Origin: JBBDYD01 sp040901865 | GTDB lineage: Bacteria; Bacteroidota; Ignavibacteria; UBA10030 | DNA: 13,661 bases | Assembly: GCA_040901865.1 (NCBI GenBank) | Contig: JBBDYD010000181.1 | Location: 1 to 13,661, forward strand | Direction: 5' to 3' | Shown: piece by piece, positions 7,141-13,661 of the stretch | Layout of the letters: each line of letters begins with the position of its first letter | How positions within the stretch are numbered: the stretch's first letter is position 1 | The notes under the pieces: model-generated | What the model saw: only the letters and a program-made list of their open reading frames with translations | Databases searched by the model: none | What the model was told of the DNA's origin: nothing | Position numbers and translations under genes: made by a program

Positions 7141-8959
7141 GAAATCTCCACCCGAACGAGTAACACCGGAGCTTCTTCGCAAAGCGAAGGAGTTGGGGTA
7201 TTCGGACCGTCAGTTGGCCCATCTCTGGGGTACTACCGAGCTTGCCGTGCGTTCCCTTCGGAAGGAATTGGGGATCCTTCCGATTTACAAGACCGTGGAT
7301 ACCTGTGCGGCGGAATTTGACGCTCACACGCCGTACCACTACTCGTCGTACGACCGGGAGAACGAATCGGTCGTCAGCGATCGCAAGAAAGTGATCATCC
7401 TTGGAGGAGGACCCAATAGGATAGGGCAGGGGATCGAATTCGACTATTGCTGCGTCCATGGAGTCATGGCGTTGGAAGAAGAGGGGATCGAGTCGATCAT
7501 GATCAATTGTAATCCGGAAACAGTTTCCACGGATTATGATATGACGGACAAGCTGTATTTTGAGCCGCTGACACTCGAGGATGTTCTGAACATCTGCGAT
7601 CATGAAAAACCGTACGGTGTCATCGTCAGCTTCGGGGGGCAGACGCCCCTGAAAATAGCGAAGGCGTTGGAACAAAATGGGGTCCGAATTCTCGGAACGT
7701 CACCCGAGGGGATTGATCTCGCAGAGGACCGGGAACGGTTTGGGGCCCTCCTGCGGAAGTTGAAGATCCCGCATCCGAAATACGGAACCGCGTATTCCGT
7801 GAATAACGCAGTCCTCGTCGCCGAGAACATCGGGTATCCCGTTCTTATACGCCCGTCCTATGTCCTTGGTGGAAGAGCGATGGAGATTTGCTACAACGGC
7901 GATGCAGTCCGCGAATACATGAAGAAAGCCGTGGATGTGTCGCCCGACCATCCTGTGCTGATCGACCGGTTTCTTGAAGATGCATTCGAGTTCGATGTTG
8001 ATGCGGTCTCCGACGGCAAGGATGTTCTGATCGGAGGGGTGATGGAACATATCGAGGAAGCAGGAATCCATTCGGGTGACAGCTCGTGCGTCATTCCGCC
8101 CTACATGATTCCCAATGCAAGCCTTGAGGATATCAAGACATACACCGTGAGGCTTGCCAAAGCATTAAAGGTGGTCGGATTGATCAATGTTCAATTTGCA
8201 AGCAAGGATGGTGTGGTGCAGGTCTTGGAGGTCAATCCACGGGCATCGAGAACGGTACCGTTTGTCAGCAAGGCTATCGGCATCCCGTTGGCGAAGATCG
8301 CCGCGAAAGTGATGGTCGGCCGCACAATCGAAGAGTTGGGGATCAAGGATTTTGACTTCCACAAAATCAAGCATATTGCGGTCAAGGAAGCCGTGTTTCC
8401 GTTCTCAAAATTCCCAAAGGTTCCGATTTTCCTGGGGCCGGAAATGCGCTCGACGGGTGAAGTGATGGGAATCTCGCGTGCTTTCGGAGGAGCAATTGCC
8501 AAGGCCCAGATGAGCGCCGGCAACACCCTTCCCACCGAAGGCGTTATGTTTATCAGCGTGAACAACAGCGATAAGAACGAAATCACACTGAACATCGTCC
8601 GCGGGTTTGTGAAACTTGGATTCTCGATTGTTGCGACCGAGGGTACGGCCAGGTTCCTTAACGAGAACGCCATCACCACCGATCGCGTGTTCAAAGTAAA
8701 CGAAGGCCGGCCGAACGTTGTGGATCTCATCAAAGACGGCAGGATCCAACTCGTCGTGAACACACCCCTCGGCGAGGAGTCCCGGTACGACGAGTACGCA
8801 ATCGGTTGGGCCGCAATCGAGAACAAGGTCTCCTTTATCACGACCCTCTCTGCCGCTGCGACCGCAGTCAAGGGAATCGAAAGCCAAAAAGAGGGAAACC
8901 TCACCGTTAACACCATTCAGGAATATCACGCGACTATTACCGCGGATTTGACCAAATAA
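7100..8959 (+). CDS. carB: Carbamoyl-phosphate synthase large subunit, C-terminal half
   Basis: Phosphorylates carbamate with the second ATP to give carbamoyl phosphate, and holds the allosteric domain. It resumes CarB where the first half stops: the rest of the oligomerisation region (residues ~21-75, ending VDTCAAEF), the second ATP-grasp unit (~95-465) with LGGGPNRIGQGIEFDYCC, RPSYVLGGRAM (Arg250, equivalent to E. coli Arg715) and EVNPRASRT (Glu376, Asn378), then an MGS-like regulatory domain (~480-615) with FISVNNSDK and KVNEGRP. Only a linker of a few residues relative to E. coli CarB seems affected by the split. The start is uncertain: ATG 7100 (used here, 41-base overlap with the previous gene) or ATG 7118 (MKPPATTKK, 23-base overlap). 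Neither has a good ribosome site, so coupled translation is likely. It lies in the same reading frame number as carB-N but is separated by stops. Confidence 0.96.
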   Translation: MLSFEAMKPPATTKKSPPERVTPELLRKAKELGYSDRQLAHLWGTTELAVRSLRKELGILPIYKTVDTCAAEFDAHTPYHYSSYDRENESVVSDRKKVIILGGGPNRIGQGIEFDYCCVHGVMALEEEGIESIMINCNPETVSTDYDMTDKLYFEPLTLEDVLNICDHEKPYGVIVSFGGQTPLKIAKALEQNGVRILGTSPEGIDLAEDRERFGALLRKLKIPHPKYGTAYSVNNAVLVAENIGYPVLIRPSYVLGGRAMEICYNGDAVREYMKKAVDVSPDHPVLIDRFLEDAFEFDVDAVSDGKDVLIGGVMEHIEEAGIHSGDSSCVIPPYMIPNASLEDIKTYTVRLAKALKVVGLINVQFASKDGVVQVLEVNPRASRTVPFVSKAIGIPLAKIAAKVMVGRTIEELGIKDFDFHKIKHIAVKEAVFPFSKFPKVPIFLGPEMRSTGEVMGISRAFGGAIAKAQMSAGNTLPTEGVMFISVNNSDKNEITLNIVRGFVKLGFSIVATEGTARFLNENAITTDRVFKVNEGRPNVVDLIKDGRIQLVVNTPLGEESRYDEYAIGWAAIENKVSFITTLSAAATAVKGIESQKEGNLTVNTIQEYHATITADLTK

Positions 8960-9011
8960 CCGCTTCAAGTTCCCTCAGTCCCCCCCAAAAACGAACAAAA
9001 TTCAAGTGTTT

Positions 9012-9040
9012 CCCGTCTAACAACTTGACATCGTGACGGG
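9012..9040 (+). promoter_or_regulatory. Possible operator: inverted repeat around the -35 box
   Basis: CCCGTC (9012-9017) and GACGGG (9035-9040) are perfect inverted arms that enclose the -35 box. A second dyad, TCAAGT (9002-9007) with ACTTGA (9023-9028), overlaps the -35, and another TCAAGT lies at 8965-8970. Such placement would suit a repressor, but six-base arms can arise by chance. Confidence 0.22.
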
Positions 9041-9053
9041 TTTGCTGTAAATT
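9025..9053 (+). promoter_or_regulatory. Sigma70-type promoter of the TPR-barrel operon
   Basis: A perfect TTGACA (9025-9030), a 17-base spacer and TAAATT (9048-9053) lie in the only large gap of the window and point toward the TPR gene. Transcription would begin near 9060, giving a leader of about 225 bases to the preferred start codon. If the organism uses a Bacteroidota-type sigma factor the consensus would differ, which limits confidence. Confidence 0.5.
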
Positions 9054-9095
9054 CTGCTGTTAACTCAGTCATTTCACACCATACTTTAAGGTAGA

Positions 9096-9248
9096 GTGGC
9101 TAGCACCGTTTCTGGTAATAGACATAACGTTGGCGGTCCATATACTACGAGGGTAAGCGAGCAATCCGCCCGAAACGAGCGGGACTCGTTTCCACACCTT
9201 CGAATGCACGAAAATGCAAGATTTTGTAGCGGAAACGGTACTACCTGC
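9096..9248 (+). promoter_or_regulatory. Candidate structured leader RNA (four-helix, riboswitch-like)
   Basis: The two ends pair: 9096-9114 with 9230-9248 gives 17 pairs in 19 positions (14 Watson-Crick, 3 G-U, mismatches at 9100/9244 and 9104/9240), including eight perfect consecutive pairs ACCGTTTC/GAAACGGT. Inside are GGCGG/CCGCC (9132-9136 with 9166-9170), a strong hairpin GAAACGAG/CTCGTTTC with a five-base loop (9172-9179 with 9185-9192), and a weak AAAAT/ATTTT hairpin (9211-9215 with 9221-9225). It lies between a promoter and a start codon, as a cis-regulatory RNA would. It matches no riboswitch class that I can recall, and no T run follows, so it would act on translation if real. A remnant of a small inverted-repeat element is an alternative. 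Confidence 0.42.
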
Positions 9249-9284
9249 CTGATATACCAACTGTCTTCAAAACCCAATCGCAGC

Positions 9285-12200
9285 GTGCGGATCCGGCTGT
9301 TTGGTGGATTGGTCCTAGTCTTTTTCCTCCTGGTTTTCCCACTTCAATCGTCGTTTCCCCAAACCCACCAAACCGCGAAGCCGGCATCGATGGCCGAAGA
9401 GCAAGATTACGCATTTGCGTACGGGCTCTATGGCGATGGGCTGTACCAATTGGCCTCCGTTCAATTTGACGCATTCCTGCAAAAATACCCGGCGAGTCTC
9501 AAACGTTTGGACGCATTCTTCTTGAGTGTCGAGTCCCGTTTTCAGCAGCAGCAATTTGACACCGCTGCAAAACTGTTCGCACGGTTCCTTGCAGAGTATC
9601 CGGCATCGCGGCTTTCCGATGATGCCCATCTTCGAATGGGGGAATCTCATTTACGTCTCAACAAACCCGAGATGGCCCTTCCTTCTTTCAAGAAGATTCT
9701 GGACAACTTTGGCACAAGCGAATTGGCCGGCGAAGCCGCCTACTGGATCGGGGAAGCGTACGTTCGAATGCATGACTATGAAAACGGTATCAAGTATTAC
9801 ATGATGGCGTTCGAACACTATCCCCAAAGCCGTCTTCGTGATTACGCCCTGTACGCCGTGGGATGGGCCTATCAGACGAAAGGGGAGTATGCCCTTGCCG
9901 TCGATTGGTATAGGAAACTTCCCCGCCAGTTTCCCGAAAGCAATTTGATCTCCGCGTCCCTGGTGAGGATCGGTGAGTGTTATTATTCACTTCGCGAATA
10001 TCGAAAAGCCATTGAAGAACTGTCCGCTTCCCGGCCCGGTATCACCAAGCCTGACGAGCAGGGCGAAGCAGAATACCTCATTGGCGAGGCGCATTACCAC
10101 CTGGCAGAGTACAACCCTGCACGCCGTCGATATGAGGATTTTTTGAAGGATCATCCGGATCACAAATTGGAGCGCGAAGTAGTGTATGCGCTCGGATGGA
10201 CCTACCTGAAGCTGAATAACTTTCTCCTCGCTGAATCGACATTCGACCGGATTGCCTCCGGAAACGAAGCGATGGCATCCTCGGCCCTCTTTCGCAGGGG
10301 CGTTGCCGAGCGGTTGGGCGGAAAACCGGACGAAGCGCTTGCCACATGGAATGAAGTTCTCGCGCGCGATCCGGTGGGGGAGTCGACCGATAACGCCCTC
10401 TATGAAACCGGGTTGGTGCATTATGAGCGGAACGAATACCCCGGCGCGCTTACGTTTTTTCAGCGTGTAACCCGGGAATTCCCTTCAAGCGATGTTCTGG
10501 CGGATTCCTACCGGATGCTTGGTGAATGCCTGGTGGCACAGTCGGATTTTCGTTCCGCGCAAGAGGCCTTTGCCAGGACGGTGGGGATGAACGATGTGTC
10601 TTTCGAAACAAGGGCAAACGCTCTGTATCAGCTTGGGTGGTCCCAGTACAAGTTGGAGTTGAGGAAGGAAGCGATCCAGACATTCGGTCAATTTCTTCAG
10701 GAATTTGGCAATCACCCCAAAGCCGGCGACGCGCAGTTCTGGAAGGCTGAGGCCGCTTACCAGGAAGGCAGCTACGAGGCAGCACTCAGGGACTACGATG
10801 CTGTGACGAAGTCCTCATCCGCAAAGAAGCCCGACGCGTGGTACGGTGCGGGGTATTCCTTGTTCAAGAGCGGACACTACAAGGATGCTGCAACGAGATT
10901 TGACCGGCTGGTGGCGGATTTCCCCGGCAGCACCTTCGGTTTCGATGCACGCGTCCGGCTGGCCGATTGTTACTTTTTTCTCAAGGACTACAAGAACGCC
11001 GAGGGGACCTATCGAACCGTTCTGCGGCAATTTGCGGATCGGAATGATCGGGATTACGCCATGTATCAGCTTGGCCAAACGTATTTCCGGCTCAACAATC
11101 ACGAAGACGCTTTGCGGCAATTCCAGGGGGTGGTAGGAATGCCGGCTTCCCTGCTCGCAGATGACGCCCAGTATGCCATCGGATGGCTTTGGTTTCAGGG
11201 AAAAAACTACGACGAGGCAATCAACGAGTTTCGCAACCTGATCCAGAAGTTCCCCCAAAGCGACATGGTTCCCCGGGCGCAGTACAGTATTGCAGATGCC
11301 CTGTATAATCAACAGAAGTATACCCTTGCTGAACAGTCCTACCGTGAGGTGCTTCGCAAATTCCCCAAGAGTCCCCTTGTTGTTGAAGCAATATCAGGGA
11401 TACAATACTGCCTCCTTGCCCAGGGGAAACAGCAGGAAGCCCTCAGTGTGATTGACGCTTTTGTCAAGGAAAATCCCGGCTCCCCTGAGGCACAGGCGTT
11501 GCTCTTGAAGAAGGGCGATCTCCTCTTCGGCCAGAAACAATTTGACGCGGCCATCAAGGAGTATCGGGGATTTGCCGATCGTTATTCGCAATCGCCCCTT
11601 GTTTCTCATGCCTGGTATTGGATTGGCCGATCGTATGAAGGCATGACCCGGCTGCTCGATGCGGCGAACGCATTCGAGCGGGCTGCCTCGTTCGAAAATG
11701 GTCCCGAGCGGATCCGCGCCGAAGCGTTCCTTCAGGCGGGTGAGGCCTACCGGGCACTCAAGAGTTACGACAAGTCCCGCCAGATGCTTACGCAGGCTGA
11801 GAAACTGGGTTTGGGGTCTGATCTTGCTCTCGAGGCTCTCTATTTGCAGGGGAAGGTCAGCGAGGAGAGTGGGGACCTGGCTTCAGCCATCCAACAGTAC
11901 AATGCTCTCATCGTCCGATCCTCGAATTCTCTGGCATCAGACAAAGCAAGGATTGCGCTGGCACAGATGTACGTCCGGGAAACGAACTATTCCGACGCAA
12001 AAGCCCTCGCCGAACAGGTGGCAACGAGCCGAACAGATCAGCTTGGCGCCGAGGCTCAGTATCTCGTAGGACTCCAGTTCGCGCAGCAGGGCGATTGGGC
12101 AAATGCAATTCCCGCGTATTTGCGCGTGCGATATATTTTCCCTGCGTACGAGGAATGGCTTGCAAAAGCATACCTGGGTCTTGGAGAGGCGTACGAGGCA

Positions 12201-12314
12201 AGCGATGACCCCCGGCGTGCAAAAGAAGCCTATCAGAATGTCGTGAAGATGGAGCGGCAAACGGACGCTGTGGCAGAAGCACGGAAGCGCCTCCGCAGGA
12301 TGGAACGTCCATGA
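9285..12314 (+). CDS. Exported giant tetratricopeptide-repeat protein
   Basis: A scaffold-like protein of about 1009 residues, probably periplasmic or attached to the outer membrane. From the GTG at 9285 it begins with a compact signal peptide (MRIRLFGG, then hydrophobic LVLVFFLLVF, ending SSFPQ). After that nearly the whole length is TPR-type helical repeats with recurring signatures such as FP.S..A.DA.Y.IG..Y....Y..AI..F, more than twenty by eye, of the TPR_6/CpoB-BamD flavour seen in envelope proteins. Examples include KYPASLKRLDAF, EYPASRLSDDAHLRMGE, HYPQSRLRDYALYAVGW and KFPKSPLVVEA. No enzymatic domain is visible. The start is uncertain: ATG 9204 or GTG 9096 would add N-terminal residues before the signal peptide. 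No clear ribosome site precedes 9285. Its stop overlaps the start of the next gene (ATGA, 12311-12314), suggesting coupled synthesis of partner proteins. Specific function unknown. Confidence 0.92.
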   Translation: MRIRLFGGLVLVFFLLVFPLQSSFPQTHQTAKPASMAEEQDYAFAYGLYGDGLYQLASVQFDAFLQKYPASLKRLDAFFLSVESRFQQQQFDTAAKLFARFLAEYPASRLSDDAHLRMGESHLRLNKPEMALPSFKKILDNFGTSELAGEAAYWIGEAYVRMHDYENGIKYYMMAFEHYPQSRLRDYALYAVGWAYQTKGEYALAVDWYRKLPRQFPESNLISASLVRIGECYYSLREYRKAIEELSASRPGITKPDEQGEAEYLIGEAHYHLAEYNPARRRYEDFLKDHPDHKLEREVVYALGWTYLKLNNFLLAESTFDRIASGNEAMASSALFRRGVAERLGGKPDEALATWNEVLARDPVGESTDNALYETGLVHYERNEYPGALTFFQRVTREFPSSDVLADSYRMLGECLVAQSDFRSAQEAFARTVGMNDVSFETRANALYQLGWSQYKLELRKEAIQTFGQFLQEFGNHPKAGDAQFWKAEAAYQEGSYEAALRDYDAVTKSSSAKKPDAWYGAGYSLFKSGHYKDAATRFDRLVADFPGSTFGFDARVRLADCYFFLKDYKNAEGTYRTVLRQFADRNDRDYAMYQLGQTYFRLNNHEDALRQFQGVVGMPASLLADDAQYAIGWLWFQGKNYDEAINEFRNLIQKFPQSDMVPRAQYSIADALYNQQKYTLAEQSYREVLRKFPKSPLVVEAISGIQYCLLAQGKQQEALSVIDAFVKENPGSPEAQALLLKKGDLLFGQKQFDAAIKEYRGFADRYSQSPLVSHAWYWIGRSYEGMTRLLDAANAFERAASFENGPERIRAEAFLQAGEAYRALKSYDKSRQMLTQAEKLGLGSDLALEALYLQGKVSEESGDLASAIQQYNALIVRSSNSLASDKARIALAQMYVRETNYSDAKALAEQVATSRTDQLGAEAQYLVGLQFAQQGDWANAIPAYLRVRYIFPAYEEWLAKAYLGLGEAYEASDDPRRAKEAYQNVVKMERQTDAVAEARKRLRRMERP

Positions 12315-13661
12315 TGCGAATGGGAATACTTGTTCTTTTGCTCGTGGGGAATTCGGTGTTCGGGCAGGAGCGCGAATCGCAGACCGGGGGCAAACAGCAA
12401 CCATCGTCAAGGCCTGTTGATGTCCGGACACCGCAGGACCAAGCGCCACTCCCCAAGATTGATCTTCCGGAGTTTGTCATCACCGGCACCGGCTCCATCG
12501 ATCCGCCTGCCGTTGATAAGGAATCCCTCGTCGAAGCCGGTCTCTATAATCGTAACCCGCTTGAGAACATGCCCGGTGCCAGGGATCGCGGAACCATTGA
12601 TTTGGGAGAACGCTTCAAACAATCTCTCTTTGCAACGCGCGAGGTGAGGAACGGAATGATCCTCGGGAGTCTTGGCACGTTTTTCTCGCCCTTCGTGATG
12701 GCATCCTACGGTGTATCTTCGACGGAGTTTGGATTTCTTGGCAAGGCTGCGTATCGACGAACCAAGGGGTTCGCACGATTCACAGATGCCTCGACTGCCT
12801 CGTTGGCGGCGGACGGGAACATGGTGTTCCAGAGTACGAATGAATACTTTGACAAGGCACGGCTGAGCGCCGGAATAAGCTATGACATTCGGAAATACAA
12901 GTTTTACGGATCGCAAAACCCATCCGTTCAACGCGATTGGGCGGTTGTTGGGCTTGAAGTCGGCGCCTCTTCCGGGATTACCGCGCCGCTTTCTTTTCAC
13001 GCGGCACTCAATTATCGCGCACACTCTCTCCAGGACAGTTCCGAAACCCTTACAGAGAATCACGTAACGCTCTCGGCAGGAAGTGCATTGCCGGTTTTTG
13101 ATGTGCCTCTCGATGTCGGTTTTGTTGCTGAACTTGCGACGATTGCCCGTGCGACGACCAACTCTCTCTCCCTTGTTCATCTCACGCTGGCCTCCCCGCG
13201 ATGGTCGTGGGGCGATTTTTCGGTTCGAGTTGCAGCGAACGGATACGCCGTGGAAGGAATGAACGGCCAGAAAGGCACGTACTTGTATCCGGAAATTCGA
13301 GTGCAACATCGATTGTCCCGAAGCCTCACGGCATTTCTTGATTTTCACCCTTCGGTTTCCTTTGCAACTCTTCGAGAGAGAACACGCCAGTTTCCCTACC
13401 TGTCGTCCGCGTCCGTCATACGTCACACAGTGGATCGCCTTGCGTTTTCTTCTGGCATTGAATCCGAATGGTCGGGCCAATTGAGGACAAAAATATCGTT
13501 TGAATTCCGCCGTTCGACCGACGAACCTCTTTACGACGATATGGCAGACTCGGGTATTGGCCTGCTGGAATATGGCGGAACGACGACGATTGTGGGAGCA
13601 CGGGTCGATGCTGTTGCAAACATCACCCCAATTGATTATTTTGGCATTGCGTTAACGGCAC
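12311..13661 (+). CDS. Probable outer-membrane beta-barrel protein (3' partial)
   Basis: The frame stays open from ATG 12311 to the window end (450 codons), so the C-terminus is missing. It begins with a signal peptide (MMRMGILVLLLVGNSVFGQ), followed by a Gln/Pro/Ser-rich linker (~20-46) and the segment LPEFVITGTGSID (~52-64), which resembles the start of a TonB-box or plug-type region but is too short to prove it. From about residue 105 the chain shows alternating polar/hydrophobic strands rich in aromatic residues and Gly/Ser (for example ARLSAGISYDIRKYKFYGS, WAVVGLEVGASSGITAPLSF, LTAFLDFHPSVSFATL), as in outer-membrane barrels. I do not recognise the family. It overlaps the TPR gene by four bases, so the two are probably made together and may act as a complex. 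ATG 12314 or 12320 are possible alternative starts. A long opposite-strand frame over the same bases is a shadow. Confidence 0.8.
   Translation, partial: MMRMGILVLLLVGNSVFGQERESQTGGKQQPSSRPVDVRTPQDQAPLPKIDLPEFVITGTGSIDPPAVDKESLVEAGLYNRNPLENMPGARDRGTIDLGERFKQSLFATREVRNGMILGSLGTFFSPFVMASYGVSSTEFGFLGKAAYRRTKGFARFTDASTASLAADGNMVFQSTNEYFDKARLSAGISYDIRKYKFYGSQNPSVQRDWAVVGLEVGASSGITAPLSFHAALNYRAHSLQDSSETLTENHVTLSAGSALPVFDVPLDVGFVAELATIARATTNSLSLVHLTLASPRWSWGDFSVRVAANGYAVEGMNGQKGTYLYPEIRVQHRLSRSLTAFLDFHPSVSFATLRERTRQFPYLSSASVIRHTVDRLAFSSGIESEWSGQLRTKISFEFRRSTDEPLYDDMADSGIGLLEYGGTTTIVGARVDAVANITPIDYFGIALTA

Larger units (their letters stand above)
8960..9284 (+). other. Intergenic/leader region upstream of the TPR gene
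   Basis: 325 bases with no convincing gene. In order: a C7-A5 homopolymer tract (8980-8991), repeated TTCAAGT words (8964-8970, 9001-9007), a strong promoter (9025-9053), then a leader of about 225 bases containing the structured segment 9096-9248. I see no rho-independent terminator for carB-C. A frame from GTG 9096 runs into the TPR gene, but its first ~60 residues look unlike protein of this genome and precede a good signal peptide, so I treat it as untranslated. Confidence 0.55.

Noticed and set aside
8191..8916. Opposite-strand frame of 241 codons inside carB-C
   Set aside because: The forward strand encodes conserved CarB sequence, including EVNPR and the regulatory domain; the reverse frame is incidental.
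9172..9192. Eight-pair hairpin as a rho-independent terminator or attenuator
   Set aside because: No T-rich tract follows the stem, so termination at this place is not supported.
9193..9215. TTCGAAT at 9199-9205 as the T-loop of a tRNA
   Set aside because: The flanking bases do not form the five-pair T stem and no acceptor or anticodon arm can be drawn around it.
9232..9250. Resemblance of ACTACCTGCC to the end of a cobalamin riboswitch
   Set aside because: The preceding conserved B12 boxes are absent, and the segment is better explained as the 3' strand of the long closing helix.
12407..13480. Opposite-strand open frame of 357 codons
   Set aside because: It is rich in Arg, Lys and Cys with no recognisable domain, and lies over a forward frame that has a signal peptide, an ATGA overlap and barrel-like composition. 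It is a shadow of the forward gene.

Overview
The window carries one strand of tightly packed genes (all on +) from a Gram-negative bacterium of moderate GC, roughly 54% by eye. Signal peptides, a Spy/CpxP-like periplasmic protein and an outer-membrane barrel protein point to a two-membrane cell. The split carbamoyl-phosphate synthase large subunit, the MoaC-MogA fusion and the giant TPR protein next to a barrel protein fit the FCB side of the tree (Ignavibacteria/Chlorobi-like). That placement is inference from gene content, with no marker gene to confirm it. There are no tRNA, rRNA, CRISPR or insertion-sequence features, and no gene is visibly broken.

Layout. (1) 2-4114: the 3' part of a very large soluble hybrid histidine kinase (GAF, GAF, five PAS, GAF, HisKA, HATPase, receiver); its start lies outside the window. 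(2) 4116-5045: a bifunctional molybdenum-cofactor enzyme (MoaC fused to MogA/MoaB) starting one base after the kinase stop, so the two are probably co-transcribed. (3) 5046-5191: a 146-base spacer with a short degenerate seven-base repeat and a weak promoter-like sequence. (4) 5192-8959: the most unusual part. The large subunit of carbamoyl-phosphate synthase is encoded as two genes, both with intact catalytic residues, and a small gene for an exported LTxxQ (Spy/CpxP-like) protein sits between them. The small gene overlaps the upstream half by 4 bases (ATGA) and the downstream half by 41 (or 23) bases. (5) 8960-9284: a non-coding stretch with a good sigma70-type promoter (TTGACA-N17-TAAATT) and, downstream of it, a roughly 153-base segment whose ends form a long imperfect helix enclosing three smaller hairpins; this looks like a structured leader RNA. 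(6) 9285-12314: an exported protein of about 1000 residues built of TPR repeats. (7) 12311 to the window end: an exported, probably outer-membrane beta-barrel protein, ATGA-coupled to the TPR gene and cut by the window edge.

How they work together. The kinase-moaCB pair suggests signalling linked to, or merely co-expressed with, Moco synthesis. The carB halves together supply carbamoyl phosphate for arginine and pyrimidine synthesis; the glutaminase subunit carA is not in the window. The TPR and barrel genes form a second envelope-directed transcription unit with its own promoter and possibly RNA-level control. The two items most worth following up are the carB-N / spy-like / carB-C arrangement and the leader RNA at about 9096-9248.
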